64,000 bases of DNA from Hennigella sp045598825 (GCA_045598825.1 JAZRUX010000012.1:1-64000), one strand, 5' to 3'. Shown: positions 19,974 to 31,712, numbered from the stretch's first letter. A program made the numbers and translations. The notes: generated by a model not told the origin, from the letters alone.

Positions 19974-20048
19974 TGGCAGGGGTGGCAGGATTTGAACCCA
20001 CAACACGCGGATTTGAAGTCCGCAGTTCTGCCGTTGAACTACACCCCT
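19974..20048 (-). tRNA. trnW: tRNA-Trp (anticodon UCA)
   Basis: A cloverleaf reads from 20048 down. Acceptor AGGGGTG pairs with CACCCCT. The anticodon stem GCGGA/TCCGC encloses loop CTTCAAA with anticodon TCA, and CCA is encoded. UCA reads UGA, and UGG by wobble, so it supports translation of UGA as tryptophan in this genome. Confidence 0.95.
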
Positions 20049-20062
20049 ATAGTAACTCTATT

Positions 20063-20068
20063 ATTATA
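20063..20068 (-). promoter_or_regulatory. -10 box for tRNA-Trp
   Basis: TATAAT on the minus strand ends 14 bases before the tRNA 5' end, in the short gap after coaX. Confidence 0.5.
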
Positions 20069-20091
20069 ATAGAATTATCAAATGTGATCTA

Positions 20092-20847
20092 TCACTTTTT
20101 TTCTTTGACTAGCATTGCTAAAGCAGTTAATAACAAATTATCAACTACTTTATATTTGCGCCCAATATTTGCATATTTTCTTGCATCGCCACCAGTAATC
20201 AGAACATTGAATGATGGTAATCCATATTGTTTTATGGTATTATCAACTACACCTTCTAACAATAAGTTAGCTCCAGCAGCAAAAGCATCCATTGTATTTA
20301 AACCAATAGTTTTATCAAAAGTTTCAGGAATTGAATCCGCATCAATTGATGTTACACTAGAAATTGCTTTTAACCCACGAACTAAACTTGGAACAAATAA
20401 AACATTTGTTATTTGTCTATTTTCAAACACAACAGAAAAATATACAGTTCCAAGAGAAAATACTGCACCCCTTTGTAGTGTTTTAATTCCATAATATGCT
20501 AAACCTAAAATATCAGTTCCAATAACAACATTAGGAGCAATATTTGTTAAGTCAATAAGATCAATAAAATCTTCTTTACCAATAACTTTTATTGGAGCAT
20601 TAACAATTTTTGTTAATGATTCATTAAATTCACGAGCAATCTCTGGTTTAGAAGTTAATGAAGCAATGATTTTATCAATCTTTGTTCCATTTTTTAAACC
20701 ATCTAAAACATCAACAAGTTTTTGCCCATCTGGAGTTTGAGGAATTTGTTTTGTTTCAATTATCTTATTTTTTTGAACATCATAAATAGCAGCTTTAATA
20801 TAGCTGTTACCATAATCAATAAGTAAATAATTACTTCTTGTTTCCAT
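20092..20847 (-). CDS. coaX: Type III pantothenate kinase
   Basis: Phosphorylates pantothenate, the first step to CoA. It is a 251-residue ASKHA-fold protein with the phosphate-binding IDYGNSYIK near the start, a GTD segment (IGTDILGLAYYG) and a LITGGDA motif late in the chain. The usual DxGTA box appears as SLGT, so the family is right but this box is divergent. It overlaps the upstream kinase gene by 17 bases, at the end of a long minus-strand run. Confidence 0.8.
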   Translation of the reverse strand: METRSNYLLIDYGNSYIKAAIYDVQKNKIIETKQIPQTPDGQKLVDVLDGLKNGTKIDKIIASLTSKPEIAREFNESLTKIVNAPIKVIGKEDFIDLIDLTNIAPNVVIGTDILGLAYYGIKTLQRGAVFSLGTVYFSVVFENRQITNVLFVPSLVRGLKAISSVTSIDADSIPETFDKTIGLNTMDAFAAGANLLLEGVVDNTIKQYGLPSFNVLITGGDARKYANIGRKYKVVDNLLLTALAMLVKEKK

Positions 20848-21676
20848 TGTTTAATACTCCATGGCCGTATCAGTTTACTTGACGCAATGCTCTACGACGG
20901 TATTTAATTATTCTTTTGGTTTGTGGCATCAATCATGTTCACAAATATGCAAAGACTGATGAGGCAAAGATGTAATCTTTTAGTTTATTCATATCGAAAT
21001 TATTGATGTATTTGTTTCAATCGATTTTTTGATATCAAGTAATTCTTGATTCACGAATGAAGTTAGCATAATCTCAATAATCAGAGGCTAATCCACATCA
21101 TTCATAATCAATGATATGAAGTTTTTCTTTCTTATCTAAGATAAGGTTTCCTGCATTTATATCAGTATGACTTAAAACTGTTTCATCACCTTTGTATGTT
21201 TCAATAATACTTAAGAACTTAGTTTGATATGCTAATTTTAATCGATACAAGTTTTCATTGTACAAGTCAAAGTTTAATTTTTTTAGTTTGACATCAAACG
21301 GAACTTTTGTTTCATGAATCTTTTTGATCTGTGCAAACAAATTATCAACATATTTTCATTTTCAGAAATATGGAATTCTTGGTGGTTTACCATCAATTCA
21401 TTCTTTAACACCAACACCAGATTTAATATCAAAGTAAATGAAGTCTTGATTTCCAAGTAAGGATAAAACTTGATATTCATTACTACGATTTATTAAATCA
21501 CCGCAATGTGGTAATCGTACTTGGTACTTCTTGCCATTTTCAAAAGTAACAACATATGAAAAGTTAGTATAACCGTTATGAATTGAACGAATACTAACAA
21601 TTTCACCATTTTTACCCATGAAGACATCTTGTAGTAATTTAATGGTAAATTCTTTATTGTTCTTCATTTGTTTCAT
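20831..21676 (-). CDS. Choline/ethanolamine kinase-like phosphotransferase (LicA family)
   Basis: A 281-residue APH/choline-kinase-fold protein. The catalytic Brenner-type loop is SHTDINAGNL and the metal site is HIIDYEW. Four or more TGA codons are Trp. LicA-type kinases phosphorylate choline, ethanolamine or thiamine; the true substrate cannot be read here. The start at 21676 has AGGAGG six bases upstream and overlaps the FtsK-like gene by 23 bases. Confidence 0.85.
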
Positions 21677-23612
21677 CTTTATCCTCCTTTATAATCTCTG
21701 CTTCTTTCTGTCGCAACTTAGTTGCATAGAATGTTTTAATGATATCGATATCTGTTGTTAATTCAGTATAGTTCAAATTACAGATTTGCAAACGTTCCAT
21801 ACTATTAATTTTATTTCCACTATAGTGGAGACAATCACCATTTCCATGTAATTGTGATCCACGTTGATTATTGAAGATCTTCATGCTTTCTTCTTTATTT
21901 GCTAAGGCAAGAATATATTTTTCTGAAACATTATCAACAATTTCTTTATCAAGTAAGTCATTATTGGCAACGTATGATTGTAGAACTAAATAAACACCAC
22001 ATTTTGGACCATTGATCAAGATATCAGAAATAATTTTACTGTTTTGGAAAGAATCTCGCACAATACCATCAACGTTTGTTGCTATGATTAGAACATGTTT
22101 AAATTTTACTTGAGTATTAGAAATTGTTTTATTGTATTGTTCAATGTTAGTAACATTATTTACTTTTAGTAAACTATTACGTTCAACAATCATATCTTGT
22201 ATTTCATGTAATTTGTTTGTACATAAAGTAACACTTTCTAATGCTTTGCCAGAACAATGTGGTAAGTTATTGAAGTAAGAGAATGTTGCTTCATAATTAG
22301 GATTTAAAACCACTAATTCTAAATCATCAGGACTTGTAATGTAACATGTTGATAGCGCCATTAACACAGCTAATGTAGCTGCTCCTGAGCCTTTCTTACC
22401 AACAATTAAAGCTGATGGACTATTACGGAAATTTTGCCAAACTAATTTATTTGATTTGTCTAAGCCAAAGACCGCTGAAATGTCTTTGCCTTCATCATAC
22501 ATATTTAAAACTGTCTTTAATGAGAATTTTGAGAAGTATTGATTTTCTACTTCAATATTAACAATATTACCACGTAATGACATATTAAAGTAATCTAAAC
22601 GTATTGTTCTAGCAATAGCTGGTTGAGCTTCAATCATAGCTCTCACATTTTCTTTGTTCTTTGCTTCAAAGCAAATTTCAGAGTATGATGAATAAACATT
22701 TAACTCGGTCGGAACACAATCAATATCTCTATTTTTGAATAAGTTTGCTAAACGATTTTGTAGTTTACGAGCATATCTAAAGTTAGCATCATACTTATTC
22801 AAATCAGTGTCAGGGAGTAAATCGTATGGAATACAACTATTTTGAATAGCGGTTGCTTCAACTTGTATTTTTCTTGTTTTTTTGAATTTGTTTTGATTAT
22901 CACGACGACTCTTTAATTCATTGTAGCCATCATATTTAAAACTTCCACCTAATTTACGGACCATTCAACTACGGATTTTCAATCCGATTCTTGTTGAACG
23001 GTAATTAATATTAAAGATGATGAAAATAGAAATTAATAGAATTACCGCTGCAACAACAATTAATACAACATATGATAAGAAGTTAAATACATATGATAAC
23101 AATTCTGCTAATATACCACCACTAATGCACCCACTATTAAAATAGTTGCTATAGCTTCATGTTTGCAAATAAGCTACTCAATTAGTGTGATATTTTGTAA
23201 TTAATTCAGCAAATGTTGGCCGAGCATCAAAAGATATAATCATGTTGCTAACACCAGAAATAATGCAACAGATACATAACAAACTAATAGCAGCACAAAC
23301 AATGAATTTAGGACTTCGAATGAAACGGAGATAGCTTAATTTAAAGAGTCAACCAATTTCAGCAAATATCAATAATGCATATAAAGCATATTTGCCAATG
23401 CCTAGAACATAATCAATTAATCCATCAACATAGCTACCAACAAATGGTACACGAGCCAAAATTAAGATTGTTCACACCAATAAAGCAATCTTACCAACAT
23501 ACTTTCAAACTTCTTTTGTATGTTCTTTCTTTTGATAAGAAAGGCTTTTTGGTTTTACAACATAATCTTTTGGGTTAGTTGATGGGTTTACTTGTGGTGT
23601 TGTGTTTTCCAT
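21654..23612 (-). CDS. FtsK/SpoIIIE-like protein with degenerate ATPase motifs
   Basis: A 652-residue protein with about four N-terminal membrane segments (residues 1-200) and a C-terminal domain aligning with FtsK. Family landmarks are LELVVLNPNYEAT, FNNLPH, IEQYNK, GPKCGVYLVLQ and the late GNGDCLHY (normally GRGDMLF). The Walker A site reads GKKGSGAA (residues 405-412) where FtsK has GTTGSGKS, so the Lys and Ser are gone; Walker B reads VLIIATNVDG (507-516) without the Asp-Glu pair. No gamma domain follows. It therefore looks like a membrane-bound non-translocating homologue. It lies between the RNase J-like gene and licA. Confidence 0.85.
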
Positions 23613-23626
23613 ATTACTCACTTATA

Positions 23627-25351
23627 TTATTTTTTTGCTTTTTCAACTTGATCTCTATAAATAATTGTTAGTAAAACCAAAGGGCGTTTGCCAAACTTCT
23701 TTTCATATTGCTTAACAATTTGTTTTTTAAAGTAATCTTGTTGATCGCGAGATAAATTAGCATTTGGTGCTAATGTCTTTAATAATTCAAGCATTGTGTT
23801 GTTTAATGTTGTATTGATTTCATCAACAATTGCTTGGTTCTTTTGGTCGGTTTGATTCAATACTCCAACGATGTTGTAGTTAAAATGGTTAATCTTCTTT
23901 TCTGCTTTATCAATTAATAAGCTAGCAAGAACACAACCAGAGTCAGCCATTTGTTCGCTTTCAAACAATCCGCTTGCTCCAACGTCATATAAACCTTGGT
24001 TACCAACATATTGTTCAACTAATTTGATATGACGTTTCGCATCAATGAAGCGTCCACCATCAAAGACTGCAACTTGGCCATTACACAAGGTAATAATGTT
24101 GCGTTGTGGGGTAATAACTTTATTGCAAACATCTTTGTAATTTACAAAATCCATATACAAACCAGCAACTGGAATAATATATTTTGGTTTCAAGATATTA
24201 ATTAGGAATTTATGATCTTCTTGTGATTGTGATAATTGAATAATATCTTTTGGCATCTTTACCACTCGTGATACATTTAATCGGTTAATTGAGTCAAACA
24301 AATTAGCTTCAAGTTTTTCATAACCTGGAGTTGTTAAGATGGAATAAACAAAAGTATCAGTTGGTTTAAATGTTAATCGTTGATCATCACCAACAACAAT
24401 CTTTTGTAATTTTGTGAACAATGATTGTTTATCACCAGAAACAACAACAATACCACGATCAACGGTATTAATTTGTTGTTCATTCATATAAATAAGATTT
24501 GTAAAATTAACAATCTTATTGTTTTGCATGTAATTAAATGCTTTTGCTAAACTTGGTGAGTAAATGTAGAATGGGATTGTTTTCTTTGCAGCAATTGCAG
24601 CTAACTTAGTCAATTTATAGATATCTTCTTCGTCAATAACAAAGATACCACGGTTTGGCATATCTAGGATACAATTTTCAAAGAAATTATCAATGTTATA
24701 GTGTGGTGAAGTAAAACCGTAGTGATTCAAGTTCTTTCCAATTGAAGTAATTAACAATAATACATTATTGTTTGTAAACTTATTAACTTGGTCTAACAAA
24801 TCATAAGTGGCATTGTTAACACTTGTTGGAATAATAAAGTGGTCAACATAAACAATTGAACCAGCATCAGTTTTGAAAACAAAACCTAATGATGTTGGCA
24901 TAAAACTAGCGGTTCTAAATGGAAGAATTTCCACTTTACCTAGCTTGAATGTTTCAAGTGGTTTAACTGCATTAATGTTAAATCTAGTCTTTAATGAGTT
25001 TTGTTCTTGGCGTTTACCATGAACTCGGAAACATCAGTCAAGATTATTATTAATAATCATTTGACCTAAATGACTAGTAAAAACAGGAACATTAGATAGG
25101 TTCTTGATTAAGAATTCTAATCCTCCATAAGCGTTATAGTTTGGTGTTGGAATGAAGATTCCTTTTACTTTTTGTTTGTTATCAATTAGGTAAGAAAAAT
25201 CAGCAACGATTTTCCTAATTCCTAATTGAATTACACTTGGGCAGTGAATACCACAGCCTAAGACGTAAATATCACCATCAATAACTAGAGCGTCGCAGAC
25301 TTTATCTTTTTCGTCTTGTCCACCTAGACATATAAATTCAATTTTTGACAT
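23627..25351 (-). CDS. RNase J-like protein lacking the metal-binding site
   Basis: A 574-residue metallo-beta-lactamase/beta-CASP protein of RNase J length and layout. The segment that should be HxHxDH reads TPNYNA (residues 69-74, inside FIPTPNYNAYGG). The later His (usually NHSIPDS) is TASFMPTS, and the Asp (usually TGDFKFD) is VDHFII, so every expected metal ligand is lost. It may be a structural partner of an active RNase J elsewhere, comparable to weakly active RNase J2 subunits. It sits between phoU and the FtsK-like gene with about 12-14 bp gaps. Confidence 0.85.
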
Positions 25352-25363
25352 TATTTAATCTTT

Positions 25364-26056
25364 CTATCTTTTTCTAGATTCTTTATTAAAGTAGAAGTTT
25401 GGTTCACCAATATAAACAAAGTTTTCAAGAATATTAAATGCATGATCAGCATTTCTTTCAATGTTTTTAATAGCGGTGAAAATTGCTATTTTATTGTTCA
25501 TATCTTTCCTTAGACGGAAAATTCGTTCACCGACCTCTTTAAAACAACGACTATACTTATCACCAAATTCATAAAATAGAACTGATGCACGATTTATATA
25601 GTAATTCTTAGTTTGATGTGGGCCAGATTTAATATTACGATATATTTCTTTTGCAAAGTCGTATGATCCTTGCATCAAACGACAAATTATCTTATGAATA
25701 TTCTCATCCACATTCTTTTGATTTTGAAGAATAGTTGCTACTCTTTCAACAAAGTCACCCATTCTTTCAAGATCACGAATTGAACGGATTATTGCAATTA
25801 AGAATCTTAAATGCGCAGCTCGTGGCATATCTTTTGATATGATTCAACTAGTTTCATCTAAAATTTGTGCTTCCATCTTATTTGCTTTCTTTTCAGCCGA
25901 TAAGATATGTGCGTATTGCAATGGAGTAAGTTTTGCACTCACTTTAAAATGTTTTAGTAAATATTCTTGTGAAAGTAATACGTGATTATAAAACTTCAAA
26001 AACATCTTTCGTAGATTGTCTTCGGAAGCTTTAAGCGTATCAAAGTTTATTGCCAT
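25364..26056 (-). CDS. phoU: PhoU-like phosphate transport regulator
   Basis: A 230-residue all-helical protein with PhoU-type repeats. The segments IIRSIRDLERMGDFVERVA and FTAIKNIERNADHAFNI match the two PhoU metal-binding E(R)xxD motifs. It modulates the Pst transporter. It starts four bases after the PQ-loop gene and lies downstream of pstS-pstCA-pstB, which supports the call. One TGA is Trp. Confidence 0.9.
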
Positions 26057-26059
26057 AAA

Positions 26060-26509
26060 CTAAGCTCCAACAGTTACAGGTGGAACATCTTCAGTAGTTG
26101 TAGTTTCATGTACAATGCCTTTAGATGCTTGCTTCTTTGCTTTCTTTTCAATCTTTTCTAGTTTAACTTTAGAGTAGTATGTGTCATAATTGTCACATAG
26201 TACCTTTTCACTAACACCAAATTTTTTAGCTCATCTTAAGTTTCTTCCTTTGAAGAATAAAACAATAGCTGATGAGACACCAGCAACTAAGTTTGCTAAT
26301 AATATCGGCAATCCAGATGAAAGTAAATTGCTAGCCAATTGTCCAATTCCTGTTATTACAAAGAATACATCACCAATTGTTGCAATAATAAACATTGCTA
26401 ATGAAACACCAACTGTGTTTCTGGTTTTAATTGTCTTAATTAATTGTGGCATTGTAAAAATACCAATTAAAATTGCAGCAATAATACCAGTTCAGAAATA
26501 TCAATCCAT
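26060..26509 (-). CDS. PQ-loop / SemiSWEET-like membrane protein
   Basis: A 149-residue protein with three predicted membrane helices in the first 87 or so residues and the PQ-loop signature MPQLIKTIKTRNTVGVS in the first. This is the size and layout of a SemiSWEET half-transporter, which works as a dimer for sugars or other small solutes. A Lys-rich cytoplasmic tail of about 60 residues follows. It is inserted between pstB and phoU, with its own -10 boxes upstream. The substrate is unknown. Confidence 0.8.
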
Positions 26510-26555
26510 TTTTTCTCCTTTAATAATCTTTCTTGGGCATTACCTTTAAAGATAT

Positions 26556-26574
26556 ATTATATATATTAATTATA
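26556..26574 (-). promoter_or_regulatory. Two -10 boxes upstream of the PQ-loop gene
   Basis: TATAAT occurs on the minus strand at 26561-26556 and 26574-26569, about 50-65 bases before the ATG at 26509. It could give the PQ-loop/phoU part of the operon its own promoter. Confidence 0.4.
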
Positions 26575-26580
26575 TACAAC

Positions 26581-27519
26581 CTACCTACCCAAGATATAGT
26601 CTTTTGTTTTTATCTCGACTGGGTCTGTGAAGATTTTTCTTGTTGAGCCAGCTTCAATAATTTTTCCTTTGTAGAAGAAGAAAGTATTATCAGAAACACG
26701 TTGTGCTTGTGACAATGAGTGTGTCACTAACACGATCGTATATTTTCGTTTTAAGGACAAAATTAAATTTTCAATTTTAGTTGTAGCAATAGGGTCAAGC
26801 GCAGCAGTTGGTTGATCCATTAATAAAACCTCTGGTTTTAATGCAATGGCACGAGCAATACACAAACGTTGTTGTTGTCCACCAGATAAACTTGTTCCAT
26901 ATGCAGAAAGTTTATCTTTCACTTCTTGTCATAATGCTGCATCATCTAATGCATCTTTAACAATCTTATCCAATACTTTCTTATCAGTAATACCATGTAA
27001 TCGTGGGCCATATGCCACATTATCATAAATACTCATTGGGAACGGTGTTGGCTTTTGTTGGATTGTTCCAATTCGAGTTGTAATTTCTACTTGTGGAATA
27101 TTTGGTGAATACAAATTTGTTCCGTTATAGAAATAAATGTTTCCTAATGTTTTAACATTTGAGAACATTACATTATTCATACGATTTAAACATCGTAAGA
27201 ACACAGTTTTGCCAGCACCATTAGGTCCAATTAAACTTGTGACTTTATTTTTTTCAATATCAACGGTGATATGACTTAAAGCTTTTTCATGCCCATATCA
27301 TAAACTTCAGTTTCTAACTTCGAAAGAGTTTTTGTGTATATTAAAGTCAGTCTTCTTAGATCGTAATTCTTTTTCACGGTCCTTCTTATGTTTATTAATA
27401 ATACGCTTATCATCACGAGTAAGTCTAGACCAAGCTGCTACTTTCTTGGAACCACTTGCTTTGTAATAAGCTCGAATTCTTTCTTCTTGTGTTGATTGTA
27501 CTTTTTGTTTCTTTTTCAT
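26581..27519 (-). CDS. pstB: Phosphate ABC transporter ATP-binding protein (Walker-B variant)
   Basis: A 312-residue ATPase of the Pst phosphate importer. A basic N-terminal extension of about 70 residues precedes the ABC domain. Walker A is GPNGAGKT (98-105), the signature is LSGGQQQR and the H-loop is THSLSQ. Walker B reads LLMDQPTAALDP: the catalytic Glu is Gln at residue 236 (codon CAA, 26812-26814). That change normally slows or blocks ATP hydrolysis. It lies 12 bases after pstCA. Confidence 0.93.
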
Positions 27520-27531
27520 ACTGACCTCTTC

Positions 27532-29589
27532 CTAAAAGTTTATGTTATAGACTAACTTAGCCTTGACCATTAAATTCTTTGTTGAATCAATTGCTCGTTG
27601 TTTAAATCCACCTTTTGCTTTCAAGATATGGATTTCTTCACTACTTTGTTTTTTCTTTTTCCGATCAAAGTATTTTGGAATCACAATATCAACAACAATC
27701 AAGATGATAATAATTAGAATTAATGTGACAAATGCGCACTCATACATGATATTTTGGGCAGCAACTAAATCATTGGAATTTATTTGTGAATAAATTCTTG
27801 TAGTTAGTGTTTGCCCAGCTGACATCAATGAAATCTTGCTTCCACCACTTAATCCAGCTGTTAGATATAGTGGAGCAGTTTCAGCAAGAACACGACCAAT
27901 TGCTAATACAACACCAGTTAAAAGGTGTTGGAAAGCAGCAGGTAGAACAATTCTTCGACAAGTTTCTCATCGACCAATACCTAAAGCATAACTTGCTTGT
28001 CGTGTTTCGACGGATACAACTTGTAGGGCTTGAATGTTTGTTCGTGTAAAGGCAGGCAAAATAACAAAGATTAAAGTTAAAGCACCGGCTAATAGTGATT
28101 TACCACTATTACCACCTGAACTTATTCCCAAAATTTGTAAGAAGAAGATCATACCAAACATACCATAGATGATTGAAGGTGTTGCACCTAAAGAATCAAT
28201 AAAGAAGAATAAAATATTTTTTGCTTTTCCGTCTTTCATAAATTCATTTAAGAAGATAGATGTGCCAATTGAAATAATAAAACCGATACCGACAGCAATT
28301 ACAATAACAATTAATGTATTAACAAATGCCATCCCTGTTGTATCACGTCCAAATTGAAAAACAGTAGCAGTAGGAGCAGTTACTCCAATAATGCCTTTAA
28401 CAATTAATGTTACAAACATCCAAATAATAAATGCAAACATGAAGCAGAAGCAGAAAACTTCTCAGAAACGTTTTCACGCTTCGTAAAAGTTAGAGTTTGT
28501 TCGAACTATTGCTGCACGTTGACTAAAGTATTTAGGCAATGTGCGATCAACATTATTTTCAGTAACATTAACTGTTACACGCTTGTGGTTGAGAATTTTA
28601 TTTCATAATCTTGTAAATTGGTGTGGAATAAATTTAATAACAACACCGATACCGTGGAATAGTTTGTTTGTTTTAGTTGTGTTCTTTTCACGGAAGAGAA
28701 TCTTAACTATTGCGTTAAATAAGACAACAACAATAAATAAGAATAAACCGTAAACAAATAGTAAACCTTTTAAGGTTGCAGTTGATGATTCAGCAAACAT
28801 GTTGCTAGCGATTAGACCACCAAGAGTTTTTAAATAACTCATTCAGACTGCACCAAAACCTTGACCAAAGATTTGGTTGTAGTTTTGACCTTGTAAAATC
28901 ATACTTACACCCATTGTTTCACCAAGGCCACGGGCTAAAGCAGTAATTAGAGCAACAACAATCTTACCTCTAATTTTCTTTTTATAAACTTTATAAATAG
29001 CACCAGTTTTAGTGTTTCCCATTGTCATTGGTGAAATTAGGAAATAATCATCAACTGAGTCTAAAGCTGACAATGTTAATGATACAACTGTTGGCATCAT
29101 TAAGAAAGCTAGCATAAATCCTGTAGTGATTAGGTTATATGCACTTGGCATTCTAAAGATTACTTGTAGTAATGGGCCTAAGGCTGTTAATGCAAACAAA
29201 CCAAAGACAACGGTTGGAATATCAGCTAATAATTCTACACCCATCTTAACATATCGTCGTGTTTTGTCAGGAATTCTAAACTTAATAAAGGTTGCCGTCT
29301 TAATTCCAACTGGACCAGCAACAATTATTGCAAAACCTGAAACAAATATCGTTATGCATAATGCTAACCAAACACTAGCTTTACCATTTTCTAAGTCATA
29401 AACACCAGTAGCAAAGATATTCATAAAACCATATTCTTGTCATCCGGGAATCGAACCGTAGATGATAAACGTAATTACACCAATAAATAATAATCAAAAG
29501 ATACCACTAATTACACCAGTAATTACTTTTGCTGGTGTATCTGTTCCTCTTGATCGTCGTTTAGCTGTTGGGGCTGGTTTTACTCTCAT
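27532..29589 (-). CDS. pstA: Fused phosphate ABC transporter permease PstC-PstA
   Basis: A 685-residue membrane protein that contains two permease domains in one chain. The first (about residues 50-245) has LADIPTVVFGLFAL and GLGETMGVSMI; the second (about 390-610) has SLGATPSIIYGMFG and RVLAETAPLYL, which are the PstC and PstA inner-membrane loop motifs. No stop lies between them (TGA at 28843-28845 is Trp). Separate genes are usual; a single long PstA is known in mycoplasmas. The start overlaps the pstS end by 10 bases. Confidence 0.93.
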
Positions 29590-30845
29590 ATATCTTCAGC
29601 TCCATAAACTGTTGCAAATGGTTCTTCTCGACTAGTAAGCAATTTAATATCAGTTGCTTCTAGAGCAAACAAATTTTCCTTGGTGATATCACCAAGTTCA
29701 TTTGCACACATTGTACGCATTTGTTTTTCATTTAATGGTTTAGCACCACGTTTTTTAACAATATCTTGATATAGACCTGTACCACCAAAATACATTCAAT
29801 AAATAAAATCAGTTGCTTTTTTTAAACCAATATCAACCATTACATTGATTGGCCGATATCAGTTATAACCATGCGTCATGCATAAACAATCAAGATTTAA
29901 TTTACCTTGATCATTTAAGATGCTTTGTTCAGCATCACCTTCATATTTACCTTGGTATTTAGCTAATTTGTAATCATGTTCTTTCATTGCTTGCAAATTG
30001 GCATCAGATAAGAATGATGTTGTTAGATAAACCATTGCTCCTGGTTTTCCATTCTTTTCAAACGATTGTCAAGCACGAGCATTTGATTCATCAGTTTCCA
30101 TATGTGGGTTGTCATTACCATATTCACCGCCAGCAAATGCTTTTTGTTGTTTATCAGTTAAATCACTTAAATCATCATGTTCAGTTAAATTACTGTAGTA
30201 AGTAAAGGCAATTGAACTATTGGCTCCTGTGTTTCCAGCTGAACGAACAAAGGGAAAAATCTTTGCTTTCTTTAAAAGATTAATATCATCTTCGTTAGTA
30301 ATTTTATCTTGCACATATTGTGGTGCATAGTATCAAAGACTTTCAAAGTCTTCTTTTCATTCCGCACCTTTTAATTCGTGATAACAAGAAAACATTGCAT
30401 ATAGTTGTAAGATGTTATCTTTATTAATAACTATTTCAAAATTATTTTTTGCATCTGGTGTCAAATCTCTTGGTAATGCATACATTACCACCAAACCTTC
30501 TCATCCTAGAGTTAATGTTTTCTTGGTTTTTCATTGATCAGCAAAGCCTTGTTGGTTAACAACATAATATGGGTTATTGCTTGCATTACCAATATTTGTA
30601 TACCCTTGAGCTAATTGCTCAACAGCAAAGGTTGTACCACCAGATTCAACAGTTACATCAAAATTAGAATAAGCTTCATGATAAGCTTTTCCAAACGATT
30701 CAATAAATGGTTTAACGCCAGAAGAACCAACCGCTGCAATAAAGGTTGTGTGATCTCAGTTAACGGATAATCCGACAACCAATCCAACGGGAATGGTGCA
30801 GGCAACGCCAATTAATAGGGGTTTAACAAATTTTGGCCTAGGCAT
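29580..30845 (-). CDS. pstS: Phosphate-binding protein of the Pst transporter
   Basis: A 421-residue substrate-binding protein. Phosphate-contact segments GSSGVKPF, ESGGTT and SAGNTGANS are visible. The N-terminus has one hydrophobic segment with a Cys (LLIGVAC), but strongly hydrophobic residues follow it, so a membrane anchor is as likely as a lipid anchor. It is the first gene of the pst operon. The last TGA overlaps the pstCA ATG (ATGA) and is read as Trp, adding Trp-Glu before TAA. Confidence 0.9.
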
Positions 30846-30871
30846 AATAATAAAATATTATTTACTAATTA

Positions 30872-30877
30872 ATTATA
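30872..30877 (-). promoter_or_regulatory. -10 box of the pst operon
   Basis: TATAAT on the minus strand (TTGTATAAT), 26 bases before the pstS ATG. No recognisable Pho-type operator is seen. Confidence 0.5.
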
Positions 30878-30907
30878 CAAAACTTATATATTTTAATAAA
30901 TAAAAAA

Positions 30908-30927
30908 ATAGGCATCATTTTGCCTAT
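30908..30927 (-). terminator. Terminator of nadE
   Basis: ATAGGCA and TGCCTAT pair around a six-base loop, followed on the minus strand by a T run. The stem includes the nadE TAG stop. Confidence 0.75.
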
Positions 30928-31712
30928 AAATTTCTTAAATTCATGAATTTTTTGGGTTTAACTGGAGCATCTAATTTGTGTTTATTTCCAATATATCTTA
31001 TTGTAATCTTTGATTCTTGGATTGGATCAATATAAGAGAAAGATAAATAATGATCAATTTCTTGATAAGTAATACCTAAATCACCCTCATCAGTTTGGTC
31101 TGGACTAAGTCCAGCTGACGGTTTCTTATAGATGATATCAGATGGAACTTTTAGTTCATTAGCTATGAAAACAATTTGTGCTTTAGTTAATCAATATAAT
31201 AAGGCAACATCACATGCATTGTCACCAAACTTTGTGTAATAACCAACTAAACGTTCAGCAGCATTGGTTGTACCACAAGTTAATAGTCCTTGTGAGTTAG
31301 CTAATGCATATAATGCATTAACACGTAATCTAACCTTTAAATTTGCTTTGGCTGTTGGTGAATGTTGTATCCCTAATTTTTCAACCAATGAATGATATTC
31401 ATCAGTTAAGTTAATATATTTGTATTCAAATTGATAAACATTTCTTAAACTTTCAGCATCTTGACGATCTAATGGATTAGATTCAATATCAATAAATGCA
31501 CCAATTACTCGGATATTAGGTGTGTTAGCTAAAATAGCTAAAGCCACAGCTGAATCAATCCCACCTGAAATACCTAAAACGTAACCATTTGCCATGGTTT
31601 TTTCTAAGTAATTTTTAGCAAAATCAGAAAGATAATTAACGTACTTTAGTACGTTATTAGGTTGATTTTTTCTTTTATTTATTAATCGTTTAAAATTGTT
31701 TGCGTTTTCCAT
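30924..31712 (-). CDS. nadE: NAD synthetase (ammonia-dependent)
   Basis: Makes NAD from deamido-NAD, ATP and ammonia. The 262 residues fit the glutaminase-free form. The PP-loop SGGIDSAVA, GTTNAAERLVGY and KKPSAGLSPDQTDE are visible. It starts just after the obg stop, and a terminator overlaps its own stop. Confidence 0.95.
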
